Assembly (NCBI RefSeq): GCF_023898865.1
Contig: NZ_JAGSOV010000028.1
Location: forward strand, 1 to 64,000
Origin: Pseudonocardia humida
GTDB taxonomy: Bacteria > Actinomycetota > Actinomycetes > Mycobacteriales > Pseudonocardiaceae
Reading direction: 5' to 3'
Length of the DNA: 64,000 nucleotides
Shown here: positions 49,918 through 58,815 of the stretch, piece by piece
Layout: each line of letters starts with the position of its first letter
Numbering within the stretch: the first letter of the stretch is position 1
Program-made: the position numbers and the translations under genes
The notes under the pieces: generated by a model
Told to the model about the DNA's origin: nothing
Databases searched by the model: none
The model's input: the letters and a program-made list of their open reading frames with translations, nothing else

Positions 49918-50798
49918 CTGCCGGAACCGCCGGAGCCGCGCCGGCGCAGGTAGCGCTCGAAGTCGGCGGCGATGGCGTCCCCGTCGGCCTCCGGGAGCTC
50001 GTCGCCGTCGGCCTCGGCCTGCTCCTCGAGCTGGCGGACGTACTCGCGGACCTCGTCGTCGGCCTCGGCCATCTCCGAGACCGTGCGCTCCCACTCCTCG
50101 GCCTGCTCGGGCAGCCCGCCGAGGGGGACCTCGACGTCGAGGGTCTCCTCGACGCGGTGCAGCAGCGCCACCGCCGCCTTGGGCACCCGGGCCTGCGAGA
50201 CGTAGTGCGGCACCGCCGCCCAGAACGACAGCGCCGGCACCCCGGCCTCGACGCAGGCGTTCTGGAACACCCCGACGATGCCGGTGGGCCCCTGGTAGGT
50301 CGACGGCTCGACCTGCATGCGCTTGGCCGAGGCCTTGTCGTAGGAGATGCCGCTGACCGGCGTCGGCCGCGTGTGCGGGGTGTCGGTCAGCAGCGCGCCC
50401 AGTGTGATGACCTTCGTCACGCCGAGCTTCTCGACGTAGCCGAGCAGCTCCTTGCAGAAGGCGCGCCAGCGCAGGTTCGGCTCGATGCCGTTGACCAGCA
50501 CGACGTGGCGCTCGGTGCCGGGGAGCGTGGCCACCGACAGGCGGGTGGTCTGCCAGTCGATGCGCCGGGTCACGCCGTCGGCCGACCGCACGTGCGGTCG
50601 GGTCACCTGGAAGTCGTAGTACTCCTCGGGGTCGATCGAGGCGAGCGGGGTGGCGTCCCAGCTCAGCTCCAGGTGCTCCAACGCCGTGCTGGCGGCCTCA
50701 CCGGCGTCGTTCCACCCCTCGAACGCGGCGATCATCACCGGCTCCACGAGGTGCGGGAGCTCGTTCTCCGCTCCGGTGTCCGGCTGGCGATCGGTCAT
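49914..50798 (-). CDS. PAC2-family protein
   Basis: 294-aa member of the PAC2 (proteasome-assembly-chaperone-like) family, with LPHLVEPVMIAAFEGWNDAGEAASTALEHL at the start, VVLVNGIEPNLRWRAF and LGALLTDTPHTRPTPVSG. The acidic helical tail ends in basic GSGGSGS. In actinomycetes this family is found near proteasome genes but its role is unproven; it is not a classical chaperone here. ATG 50798 follows TAGGCT by six bases (leaderless). It is conserved next to metH in mycobacteria (Rv2125). Confidence 0.85.
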   Translation of the reverse strand: MTDRQPDTGAENELPHLVEPVMIAAFEGWNDAGEAASTALEHLELSWDATPLASIDPEEYYDFQVTRPHVRSADGVTRRIDWQTTRLSVATLPGTERHVVLVNGIEPNLRWRAFCKELLGYVEKLGVTKVITLGALLTDTPHTRPTPVSGISYDKASAKRMQVEPSTYQGPTGIVGVFQNACVEAGVPALSFWAAVPHYVSQARVPKAAVALLHRVEETLDVEVPLGGLPEQAEEWERTVSEMAEADDEVREYVRQLEEQAEADGDELPEADGDAIAADFERYLRRRGSGGSGS

Positions 50799-50804
50799 CG
50801 GTCC

Positions 50805-50810
50805 AGCCTA
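50805..50810 (-). promoter_or_regulatory. -10 box TAGGCT of the PAC2 gene
   Basis: TAGGCT on the minus strand, six bases before ATG 50798. Confidence 0.5.
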
Positions 50811-50944
50811 AGGCCGCTGGGCCCATCCGCGTCGGCTGCGTCCCCGGGGTGTCACGCCCGACCGCCTCGCCGGGTGTCCCCCCGGCGGCCGCACGGGGGG
50901 CCGCTCCGGGGCCGCACGGCGGCGTTGCCCACCGGGAGCACGAC

Positions 50945-50950
50945 TATCGT
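50945..50950 (+). promoter_or_regulatory. -10 box TATCGT of metH
   Basis: TATCGT seven bases before GTG 50958, consistent with a leaderless metH transcript. The 159-bp gap to PAC2 shows no cobalamin-riboswitch features that I can recognise. Confidence 0.45.
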
Positions 50951-50957
50951 GTCCGGC

Positions 50958-53900
50958 GTGGTAACGGATTCCAGCGCCCCCCGCGTCGACAGCGCCTTCC
51001 TGGACACCCTCGCCGAGAGGGTGGTGGTCGCCGACGGGGCGATGGGGACGATGCTGCAGGACGCCGGCGAGCGCGGCGACCTCGTGATGGACGACTTCCG
51101 GGGTCTGGAGGGCTGCAACGAGATCCTCAACGACACCCGCCCCGACGTCGTCCGCTCCATCCACCGCGCCTACTACGAGGCGGGCGCGGACGCGGTGGAG
51201 ACCAACACCTTCGGGGCGAACCTGCCCAACCTCGCCGACTACGACATCGCCGACCGCATCTTCGAGCTCGCCGAGAAGGGCGCCCGGCTGGCCCGCGAGG
51301 TCGCCGACGAGATGTCCACCCCCGACCGCCCGCGCTTCGTGCTCGGCTCGGTCGGGCCCGGCACCAAGCTGCCCACCCTGGGCCACGCCGGCTTCGCCGC
51401 GCTGCGCGACGCCTACACCGAGTGCGGGCGCGGCCTGGTCGCCGGTGGGTCCGACGCGATCGTCATCGAGACCTGCCAGGACCTGCTGCAGGTCAAGGCG
51501 GCCGTGCTGGGCGTGCAGCGGGCGATGCGGGTGGAGGGCAGGCGCATCCCGATCGTGGCCCAGGTCGCGGTGGAGACCACCGGCACGATGCTGCTCGGCT
51601 CGGAGATCGGCGCCGCGCTGAACGCGATCGAGCCGCTGGGCGTCGACCTGATCGGGCTCAACTGCTCGACCGGCCCGGAGGAGATGAGCGAGCACCTGCG
51701 CACGCTGTCCAAGCACGCGCGCATCCCGCTGTCGGTGATGCCCAACGCCGGCCTGCCGGTGCTGGGCCCCAACGGCGCGGAGTACCCGCTCGACCCCGAC
51801 GGGCTGGCCACGGCGCTGGCCGCCTTCGTGCGCGAGTACGGCACCCGGCTGGTCGGCGGCTGTTGCGGGTCCACGCCCGCGCACGTGCGCGGGATCGTCG
51901 ACGCGGTGGCCGCGGTCGAGCCCGCCCGGCGCCAGCCGCGCCCCGAGCCCGGGGTCAGCTCGCTGTACGCGCCGGTGCCGTTCCGCCAGGACACCTCGGT
52001 GCTCATGGTCGGCGAGCGGACCAACGCCAACGGCTCGAAGAAGTTCCGCGAGGCGATGCTCGCCGAGAACTGGGAGGACTGCGTCGCGATCGCCCGCGAG
52101 CAGACCCGCGAGGGCGCGCACATGATCGACCTGTGCATCGACTACGTCGGCCGCGACGGCGTGGCCGACATGGCCGAGCTGGCCGGTCGGCTGGCCACCG
52201 CCTCGACGCTGCCGGTCATGCTCGACTCGACCGAGCCGGAGGTGCTGCGCGCCGGGCTGGAGCGCCTGGGCGGGCGCTCGATCATCAACTCGGTCAACTA
52301 CGAGGACGGCGACGGCCCCGGCTCGCGGTTCCAGCGGGCCATGGAGCTGGTCCGCGAGCACGGCTGCGCGGTCGTCGCGCTGTGCATCGACGAGGAGGGC
52401 CAGGCCCGCACCGCGGAGTGGAAGGTCCGGGTGGCCGACCGGCTCATCCGCGACCTGACCGCCAACCACGGCATGCACGTCGAGGACATCGTCGTCGACA
52501 CCCTGACCTTCCCGATCACCACCGGGCAGGAGGAGGTCCGCCGCGACGCCCTGGAGACCATCGAGGCGATCCGCGAGCTCAAGCGCCGCTTCCCGTCGGT
52601 GCAGACCACCCTGGGCGTGTCCAACGTCTCCTTCGGCCTGAACCCGGCCGCCCGCCAGGTGCTGAACTCGGTGTTCCTGCACGAGTGCGTGAACGCCGGG
52701 TTGGACACCGCGATCGTGTCCGCGGCCAAGATCCTGCCGATGGCCAAGATCGACGACGAGCAGCGCTCGGTCGCGCTCGACCTGGTCTACGACCGCCGTC
52801 GCGAGGGCTACGACCCGCTCAACCGGTTCATGGAGCTGTTCGAGGGCGTCACGGCGTCCTCGGCGAAGGCGGGCCGGGCCGAGGAGCTGGCCGCGCTGCC
52901 GCTGTTCGAGCGGCTGGAGCGGCGGATCGTCGACGGCGAGCGCAACGGCCTGGAGGCCGACCTGGACCAGGCGCTGGAGTCCCGGCCGGCCCTGGAGATC
53001 ATCAACGACACCCTGCTGGCAGGCATGAAGACCGTCGGCGAGCTGTTCGGCTCCGGGCAGATGCAGCTGCCGTTCGTGCTGGCCAGCGCGGAGGTCATGA
53101 AGACGGCGGTGGCGTACCTCGAGCCGCACATGGAGAAGACCGACTCCGACGGCAAGGGCACGATCGTGCTGGCCACGGTCAAGGGCGACGTGCACGACAT
53201 CGGCAAGAACCTGGTCGACATCATCCTGTCCAACAACGGCTACACCGTGGTCAACCTGGGCATCAAGCAGCCCATCTCGACGATCCTGTCGGCCGCGGAG
53301 GAGCACCGCGCGCACGCCGTGGGCATGTCCGGGCTGCTGGTCAAGTCCACGGTGATCATGAAGGAGAACCTGCAGGAGATGAACTCCCGCGGGGTCGCGG
53401 GCAAGCTCCCGGTGCTGCTCGGCGGGGCCGCGCTCACCCGCTCCTACGTGGAGAACGACCTCTCCGAGGTCTACCAGGGCCGCGTCTCCTACGCCCGCGA
53501 CGCCTTCGAGGGCCTGCGGCTGATGGACGCCACCATGGCCCGTCGCCGCGGCGAGCTGCCCGAGGTCGACCCGGCGGAGGAGGCGGCCCGCGCCGAGCGC
53601 AGGGCCCGCCACGAGCGCTCGCTGCGCGTCGCGGCCAAGCGCCGGGCCGCCGAGGCCGAGCAGGCCGGGCCGATGCCCGAGCGCTCCGACGTCGCGGTGG
53701 ACAACCCGCTGCCGGTGCCGCCGTTCTGGGGCACCCGGGTCGTGAAGGGCATCGGGCTGGCCGAGTACGCCGGGATGGTCGACGAGCGGGCCCTGTTCCT
53801 GGGGCAGTGGGGCCTGCGCGGCGCCAAGGGCGGGTCGGGGCCCACCTACGAGGAGCTGGTGGAGACCGAGGGCCGCCCGCGGCTGCGGTACTGGCTCGAC

Positions 53901-54575
53901 CGGCTGTCCACCGAGGGCGTCCTCGCGCACGCCGCGGTGGTCTACGGCTACTTCCCGGCGGTGTCCGAGGGCGACGCGCTGGTCGTGCTCGACGCGGGGG
54001 ACGGCACAGCCGGCGGGCCCACGGCCGACTCGCCCGAGCGGTACCGGCTGGAGTTCCCGCGCCAGCGCCGCGACCGCCACCTGTGCCTGGCCGACTTCTG
54101 GCGGCCCCGGGCGCTGGCCCGCGAGCGCGGCGAGGTCGACGTGCTGCCGCTGCACCTGGTGACCATGGGCAACCCCATCGCCGACTACGCCAACGAGCTG
54201 TTCGCCAAGGACGCCTACCGCGACTACCTGGAGGTCCACGGCCTGGGCGTGCAGCTGACCGAGGCGCTCGCCGAGTACTGGCACCGGCGCGTCCGCGAGG
54301 AGCTGGTGTTCCCGACGGCCGAGGGCGTCACCGCCCTCGCCGCCGAGGACCCCGCCGACGTCGAGGAGTTCTTCAAGCTGGGCTACCGCGGCGCGCGCTA
54401 CTCCCTGGGCTACGGCGCCTGCCCGAACCTGGAGGACCGCACCAAGATCGTGGAGCTGCTGCAGCCCGGCCGGATCGGCGTCGAGCTGTCCGAGGAGCTG
54501 CAGCTGCACCCGGAGCAGTCGACCGACGCGATGGTGGCCCACCACCCGGAGGCGAAGTACTTCAATGCCGGCTGA
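50958..54575 (+). CDS. metH: Cobalamin-dependent methionine synthase
   Basis: 1205-aa MetH, transferring the methyl group from methyl-H4folate to homocysteine through methylcobalamin. Domain order is the homocysteine domain with zinc cysteines in LNCSTG (~236) and GGCCGST (~302), the pterin domain (VGERTNANGSKKF, ~350), the cobalamin cap and binding domain with DVHDIGKN (~744) and the S-adenosylmethionine activation domain (from ~920 to the LQLHPEQSTDAMVAHHPEAKYF end). All key motifs are present and the length is standard. GTG 50958 is preferred over GTG 50949 because TATCGT ends seven bases before it. It overlaps the HAD gene by 11 bp; the order metH-HAD-hisE-hisG is conserved in actinomycetes. 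Confidence 0.95.
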   Translation: MVTDSSAPRVDSAFLDTLAERVVVADGAMGTMLQDAGERGDLVMDDFRGLEGCNEILNDTRPDVVRSIHRAYYEAGADAVETNTFGANLPNLADYDIADRIFELAEKGARLAREVADEMSTPDRPRFVLGSVGPGTKLPTLGHAGFAALRDAYTECGRGLVAGGSDAIVIETCQDLLQVKAAVLGVQRAMRVEGRRIPIVAQVAVETTGTMLLGSEIGAALNAIEPLGVDLIGLNCSTGPEEMSEHLRTLSKHARIPLSVMPNAGLPVLGPNGAEYPLDPDGLATALAAFVREYGTRLVGGCCGSTPAHVRGIVDAVAAVEPARRQPRPEPGVSSLYAPVPFRQDTSVLMVGERTNANGSKKFREAMLAENWEDCVAIAREQTREGAHMIDLCIDYVGRDGVADMAELAGRLATASTLPVMLDSTEPEVLRAGLERLGGRSIINSVNYEDGDGPGSRFQRAMELVREHGCAVVALCIDEEGQARTAEWKVRVADRLIRDLTANHGMHVEDIVVDTLTFPITTGQEEVRRDALETIEAIRELKRRFPSVQTTLGVSNVSFGLNPAARQVLNSVFLHECVNAGLDTAIVSAAKILPMAKIDDEQRSVALDLVYDRRREGYDPLNRFMELFEGVTASSAKAGRAEELAALPLFERLERRIVDGERNGLEADLDQALESRPALEIINDTLLAGMKTVGELFGSGQMQLPFVLASAEVMKTAVAYLEPHMEKTDSDGKGTIVLATVKGDVHDIGKNLVDIILSNNGYTVVNLGIKQPISTILSAAEEHRAHAVGMSGLLVKSTVIMKENLQEMNSRGVAGKLPVLLGGAALTRSYVENDLSEVYQGRVSYARDAFEGLRLMDATMARRRGELPEVDPAEEAARAERRARHERSLRVAAKRRAAEAEQAGPMPERSDVAVDNPLPVPPFWGTRVVKGIGLAEYAGMVDERALFLGQWGLRGAKGGSGPTYEELVETEGRPRLRYWLDRLSTEGVLAHAAVVYGYFPAVSEGDALVVLDAGDGTAGGPTADSPERYRLEFPRQRRDRHLCLADFWRPRALARERGEVDVLPLHLVTMGNPIADYANELFAKDAYRDYLEVHGLGVQLTEALAEYWHRRVREELVFPTAEGVTALAAEDPADVEEFFKLGYRGARYSLGYGACPNLEDRTKIVELLQPGRIGVELSEELQLHPEQSTDAMVAHHPEAKYFNAG

Positions 54576-55263
54576 CCGGGCCGACGGGCCCGACGCGGTC
54601 CTCTGGGACATGGACGGCACGCTCGTCGACTCCGAGAAGCTGTGGACCGTCTCCATCGCCGAGACGGCCCGCTGGCTCGGCGGCGAGCTGTCGGCCGCGG
54701 CCCGGGCCGCCATGGTCGGCGGGGACATGCCCTCGACGCTGGACATCCTGTTCGACGACCTCGGCCTGCCCCGCGACCCCGACCGGAAGGCGCGGGCCCA
54801 GCGCTGGATGACCGAGCGCACCGGCGAGCTGTTCGCCGGCGGGCTGGAGTGGCGGCCCGGGGCGCTCGAGGCGCTGCGCACCGTCTCCGCGGCGGGCTGG
54901 CCGATGGCCCTGGTCACCAACACCCAGCGGGTGCTCACCGAGCCCGCGCTGGACGGGATCGGGCGCGAGTTCTTCCAGGTCAGCGTGTGCGGCGACGAGG
55001 TCTCGCGGGGCAAGCCCGCGCCCGACCCGTACCTGCGGGCGGCCGAGCTGCTCGGCGTCGACCCGGGGCGCTGCCTGGCCGTCGAGGACTCGCCGACCGG
55101 CGCGCAGGCCGCCGAACGGGCCGGGGCCGCGGTCCTCGTCGTGCCCTGCGAGGTCCCGGTGCCCGCCGGGAGCCGCAGGCTGCAGCGCGAGTCGCTGGCC
55201 GGGCTGAGCGCCGACGACGTCGTGGCGGTCTACCGGGCGGCCGGATCGCGGCCCGCGGCGTGA
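54565..55263 (+). CDS. HAD-superfamily phosphatase (beta-phosphoglucomutase-like)
   Basis: 232-aa HAD hydrolase with nucleophile motif [10 protein letters not shown] (D15, acid D17), motif [11 protein letters not shown], the lysine in [17 protein letters not shown] and the acidic motif [16 protein letters not shown]. The helical cap lies between motifs I and II. It dephosphorylates a small phosphate ester; the substrate is unknown. ATG 54565 starts 11 bp inside metH, so it is co-translated. An inverted repeat downstream separates it from hisE. Confidence 0.88.
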   Translation: MPADRADGPDAVLWDMDGTLVDSEKLWTVSIAETARWLGGELSAAARAAMVGGDMPSTLDILFDDLGLPRDPDRKARAQRWMTERTGELFAGGLEWRPGALEALRTVSAAGWPMALVTNTQRVLTEPALDGIGREFFQVSVCGDEVSRGKPAPDPYLRAAELLGVDPGRCLAVEDSPTGAQAAERAGAAVLVVPCEVPVPAGSRRLQRESLAGLSADDVVAVYRAAGSRPAA

Positions 55264-55333
55264 CCCGCCGGTCCGGGACGGACCACTCGTCCCCGGGAGG
55301 GACCCGCTGGGCGGGCGGTGCCGGACCGGCGGG
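55264..55333 (+). other. Long-armed inverted repeat between HAD and hisE genes
   Basis: CCCGCCGGTCCGG (55264-55276) is the exact reverse complement of CCGGACCGGCGGG (55321-55333), separated by 44 bases. It could form a 13-bp stem right after the HAD stop, as a terminator or attenuator before the histidine genes. Confidence 0.5.
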
Positions 55334-55454
55334 CGATCCCGCCGCCGCCCCCGCCGTCCACCGCGTGGGAGGCGCCGGGTACAGCTTGTCGGCGGGTCGG
55401 TTGTGCGGTCCTCCACCACAAAGTCGACACTTGACGCAAGAGGGGAGTCTCGCC

Positions 55455-55718
55455 GTGAAGACCTTCGACGGATTGTTCGCCGAGCTGACCGAGAAGGCAG
55501 CCACCCGCCCGGATGGTTCGGGCACCGTGGCCGCGCTCGACGCCGGCGTCCACGCGCAGGGCAAGAAGCTGCTCGAGGAGGCAGGCGAGGTGTGGCTGGC
55601 CGCCGAGCACGAGTCGGACGACGCGCTGGCCGAAGAGATCTCCCAGCTGCTCTACCGGATCCAGGTCGTGATGATCGGCCGCAAGATCTCGCTGGAAGAC
55701 GTGTACAAGTACCTGTAA
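55455..55718 (+). CDS. hisE: Phosphoribosyl-ATP pyrophosphatase
   Basis: 87-aa HisE, the second step of histidine synthesis (PR-ATP to PR-AMP). It opens [47 protein letters not shown], with the metal-binding EEAGE and the acidic [18 protein letters not shown] helix of the MazG-like fold. GTG 55455 has GAGGGGAG about eight bases upstream. The adjacent gene is hisG, 102 bp away, matching the actinobacterial hisE-hisG pair in which hisE is not fused to hisI. Confidence 0.93.
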   Translation: MKTFDGLFAELTEKAATRPDGSGTVAALDAGVHAQGKKLLEEAGEVWLAAEHESDDALAEEISQLLYRIQVVMIGRKISLEDVYKYL

Positions 55719-55820
55719 GCCCCCCGGGGCGAGGCCGCGTCGCGCCCACGGCGCGGACTCCGCGACCGCACTACTGTCGGACCGAGCAGTGCTACGTCCG
55801 GCACGACCGAGGAGAGCTCA

Positions 55821-56723
55821 ATGCTCCGCATCGCCCTCCCCAACAAGGGGACACTGGCCGAGCCGGCCGCCACGATGATGCGCGAGGCGGGGTACCGGCA
55901 GCGGTCCGACAACCGCGACCTGAGCATGCTGGACGAGGAGAACGAGATCGAGTTCTTCTACCTGCGGCCCAAGGACATCGCGACCTACGTCGGGTCGGGC
56001 GACCTGCACCTCGGGATCACCGGCGCCGACCTGATGGACGAGTCCGGCAGCCAGGTCAAGGGCGTCATCCAGCTCGGCTTCGGCGCGTCGAAGTTCCGCT
56101 TCGCCGCCCCGGGCACCAGCGACGAGACCGAGTGGAAGCTGGAGGACCTGGAGGGCAAGAAGATCGCCACCTCCTACCCCCGGCTGGTCCGCGCGCACCT
56201 GGCCCGCAACCGGGTCCGCGCCGACATCATCAAGCTCGACGGCGCCGTGGAGATCTCGGTCCAGCTCGGCCTGGCCGACGCCATCGCCGACGTGGTGTCC
56301 TCCGGGCGCACCCTGCGCCAGCACGGCCTGCGCGCCTTCGGCGACCCGATCGCGGAGTCCCAGGCCACCCTGATCGAGCGCGAGCCCCGCCCCGACCGCG
56401 AGGAGACCGTCGAGACCAAGACGGCCAAGCAGGTCTTCACCGAGCGGCTGCGCGGCGTGGTCTACGCCCGGCAGTACCTCATGATCGACTACGACTGCCC
56501 GAAGAACGTGCTGGACAAGGCCAGGGCGATCGCGCCCGGCCTGCAGGCGCCCACGGTGTCCCCGCTGGCCGACGAGGACTGGGTCGCCGTGCGCACCATG
56601 GTCCGCTACCAGAAGGCCAACAAGGTGATGGACGACCTCGCCGCCCTCGGCGCGCGGGCCATCCTCACCTCCGCGATCCGCTCCTGCCGGGCCGTCGAAG
56701 GGCCCATCGAACCCACCCTCTGA
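55821..56723 (+). CDS. hisG: ATP phosphoribosyltransferase, long form
   Basis: 300-aa HisG, the first committed step of histidine synthesis, joining ATP and PRPP. The N-terminus MLRIALPNKGTLAEPAATMM and the PRPP-binding loop VVSSGRTLRQHGL are typical. A C-terminal ACT-like domain (from ~215; VVYARQYLMIDYDC onward) identifies the long form, which is feedback-inhibited by histidine and hexameric. ATG 55821 has GAGGAGA just upstream. Confidence 0.95.
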   Translation: MLRIALPNKGTLAEPAATMMREAGYRQRSDNRDLSMLDEENEIEFFYLRPKDIATYVGSGDLHLGITGADLMDESGSQVKGVIQLGFGASKFRFAAPGTSDETEWKLEDLEGKKIATSYPRLVRAHLARNRVRADIIKLDGAVEISVQLGLADAIADVVSSGRTLRQHGLRAFGDPIAESQATLIEREPRPDREETVETKTAKQVFTERLRGVVYARQYLMIDYDCPKNVLDKARAIAPGLQAPTVSPLADEDWVAVRTMVRYQKANKVMDDLAALGARAILTSAIRSCRAVEGPIEPTL

Positions 56724-56762
56724 GCCGGCGCACCCCTGCCTGACCGCGGGTCCGGCCGCGGC

Positions 56763-57614
56763 TCACCGCGGCGGGACCGCGGCCGGGAACTCCTCGGTCC
56801 CGAGCACGCGCAGCAGGTCCATCCGCTCGCGGGCGTCGGCGTCGGCCGGGGTCAGCACGAGCAGCTGCTGGCGCTGGTCGGGGCTGACGAGGGTCTCGCA
56901 GTCCATCAGCAGGCGGCCGACCCGCGGGTGCACGAAGGTCTTGCGGTCGGCGCGCCGCACCGCCACCTCGTGCTCGACCCAGAGCCGGTCGAAGTCCGCG
57001 CTCGCCGCCCGCAACCGCGCGACCAGCCCGGCGACCGCGGGGTCGCCGGTGCGCCGGCCCGCGGTCGCGCGCAGGTCGGCCACGAGCCGCCGGGCGTGCT
57101 CCGCGCGCTCCTCGGGCACGGGCCCGGTGTGCGGAGCCGGCTCGGTGAACCAGCGGTGCACGGCGTAGCGCCGGTCTCCGGTGAAGCCGGTCTGGTCGCC
57201 GGTCAGCAGGACCGCCGCCCGGTTCTGCGCCAGCACCTCGCCGAGGTCGGACACCACCAGCGCCGGGGTGTCGCCGAGCAGGTCCAGCACGCGCAGCAGG
57301 CCGGCGCGGGCCGGCCGGGCGGCGCCGTCGGCCGGCGGCGGCTGGTGACCGGCCAGGCGGAACAGGTGGTCGCGCTCGTCGTCGGACAGGCGCAGGGCCC
57401 GGGCCAGCGCGCCCAGCAGCTGCATCGAGGGCCGGCTGCTGCGGCCCTGCTCCAGGCGCACGACGTAGTCGACCGACATGCCCGCGAGCATGGCCACCTC
57501 CTCCCGGCGCAGACCGCTGGTCCGGCGGCGGGGACCGTCGGCGATGCCGACCTCGGCCGGGCGGATCGCCGTGCGGCGCCGGCGCAGGAAGTCGGCGAGC
57601 TGGTCGCGTTCCAC
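56763..57614 (-). CDS. XRE-family regulator with MmyB-like ligand domain
   Basis: 283-aa regulator. The N-terminal helix-turn-helix (RRTSGLRREEVAMLAGMSVDYVVRLEQGRSSRPS, residues ~29-62) is followed by a PAS-like MmyB/MLTR domain (LLDLLGDTPALVVSDLGEVLAQNRAAVLL... VHRWFTEP... TFVHPRVGRLLMDCETLVSPD). Proteins of this type usually control an adjacent oxidoreductase; here the divergent aldo/keto reductase is the obvious target. GTG 57614 has GGAG nine bases upstream. An 8-bp inverted repeat (GGGAGCGG 57650-57657 / CCGCTCCC 57677-57684) in the gap may be its binding site. Confidence 0.88.
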   Translation of the reverse strand: MERDQLADFLRRRRTAIRPAEVGIADGPRRRTSGLRREEVAMLAGMSVDYVVRLEQGRSSRPSMQLLGALARALRLSDDERDHLFRLAGHQPPPADGAARPARAGLLRVLDLLGDTPALVVSDLGEVLAQNRAAVLLTGDQTGFTGDRRYAVHRWFTEPAPHTGPVPEERAEHARRLVADLRATAGRRTGDPAVAGLVARLRAASADFDRLWVEHEVAVRRADRKTFVHPRVGRLLMDCETLVSPDQRQQLLVLTPADADARERMDLLRVLGTEEFPAAVPPR

Positions 57615-57737
57615 GGGCCCATGCTCCCCGCGGCCGGCGCGCCGAGCCAGGGAGCGGCCCTCCCACGATCGACGCTCCGCTCCCGCGCACCGCGGCCCGG
57701 GCGCAGGGTGGGCGCGACGACCACCGAGGAGGACGCA

Positions 57738-58802
57738 GTGCAGACACCGACGAAGCAGACACCGACGAAGCAGACACCGACGATTCCGACACCGACGATG
57801 CCGACACGCACCCTGGGCCGCACCGGACCGACCGTCTCCGCACTGGGGCTCGGCGCGATGGGCATGTCGGGCGCCTACGGCGCGACCGACCGCGGGGAGG
57901 GCATCGCCACGGTCCGCGCCGCACTGGACGCGGGGGTGACGCTGATCGACACCGGCGACTTCTACGCCATGGGCCACAACGAGCTGCTGCTCGCCGAGGC
58001 GCTGCGCGGCCGGGATCGCGACAGCTACCTGCTGAGCGTGAAGTTCGGGATGCTGCGCGGGCCGGGCTCGGAGTTCGGCGGCCCCGACGGCCGCCCCGAG
58101 GCGGTGAAGAACTTCCTGGCCTACTCGCTGACCCGGCTGGGCACCGACCACATCGACCTCTACCGCCCCGCCCGGCTCGACCCGGCCGTCCCGATCGAGG
58201 ACACCGTGGGTGCGATCAAGGAGATGGTCGACGCCGGCCACGTGCGGTACGTCGGCCTCTCCGAGGTCGACGCCGCGACCGTGCGGCGGGCGCACGCCGT
58301 GCACCCGATCGCCGACCTGCAGATCGAGTACTCGCTGATCCGGCGGACCGCGGAGGCGGGGGTCCTGCCCGTGCTGCGCGAGCTCGGCGTCGGCCTGACC
58401 GCCTACGGGGTGCTCAGCCGCGGCCTCATCTCCGGGCACTGGTCCGCCGGGCGCCGCACCGGCCCGGGCGACAGCCGCGCCGCCATCCCGCGGTTCTCCA
58501 GCGGGAACGTGGAGCACAACCTCGCGCTGGTGGAGGCGCTGCGCGCGGTCGCGGAGGCGAAGGGCTGCACGGTCGCCCAGCTGGCCATCGCCTGGGTGGC
58601 GGCGCAGGGCCGCGACACGAGCGACGTCGTGCCGCTGGTCGGTGCCCGCACCCGCGAACGGTTGGCCGAGGCGCTTCCCGCCGCGGAGCTGGCCCTCAGC
58701 GCCGACGACCTCGCCGCGATCGAGGCGGCGGTGCCGGCAGGCGCGGCCCGCGGGGACTACTACCCGTCGGCGGCGACGGCGGGGCGCGGTACGCGGAGCT
58801 GA
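57738..58802 (+). CDS. Aldo/keto reductase with repetitive N-terminal extension
   Basis: 354-aa TIM-barrel oxidoreductase using NADPH. The tetrad is Asp/Tyr in TLIDTGDFYAMGHNE and Lys in LLSVKFGM, but at the usual His position the sequence reads DLYRPARLDP, so His is replaced. The NADPH tail site is SDVVPLVGARTRERLAEA. The first 20 codons are four 15-bp units encoding QTPTK/QTPTI/PTPTM; the core would begin MPTRTLGRTG at ATG 57798. GTG 57738 is used because GAGGAGG is six to eleven bases upstream. It is divergent to the XRE regulator. Confidence 0.87.
   Translation: MQTPTKQTPTKQTPTIPTPTMPTRTLGRTGPTVSALGLGAMGMSGAYGATDRGEGIATVRAALDAGVTLIDTGDFYAMGHNELLLAEALRGRDRDSYLLSVKFGMLRGPGSEFGGPDGRPEAVKNFLAYSLTRLGTDHIDLYRPARLDPAVPIEDTVGAIKEMVDAGHVRYVGLSEVDAATVRRAHAVHPIADLQIEYSLIRRTAEAGVLPVLRELGVGLTAYGVLSRGLISGHWSAGRRTGPGDSRAAIPRFSSGNVEHNLALVEALRAVAEAKGCTVAQLAIAWVAAQGRDTSDVVPLVGARTRERLAEALPAAELALSADDLAAIEAAVPAGAARGDYYPSAATAGRGTRS
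57741..57800 (+). repeat. 15-bp tandem repeat (four units) in the aldo/keto reductase start
   Basis: Two perfect units CAGACACCGACGAAG (57741-57755, 57756-57770) and two degenerate ones (57771-57785, 57786-57800). They extend the protein by five-residue steps in frame. Confidence 0.85.
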
Positions 58803-58815
58803 GCGCCGCCGGCGG

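Noticed and set aside
50799..50957. Cobalamin riboswitch before metH
   Set aside because: I see no B12-box-like sequence, and the leaderless -10 leaves no leader RNA.
50808..55013. A 1401-codon open frame opposite the whole of metH
   Set aside because: It mirrors metH with GC-rich antisense composition, has no domain, and depends on the high third-position GC of metH.
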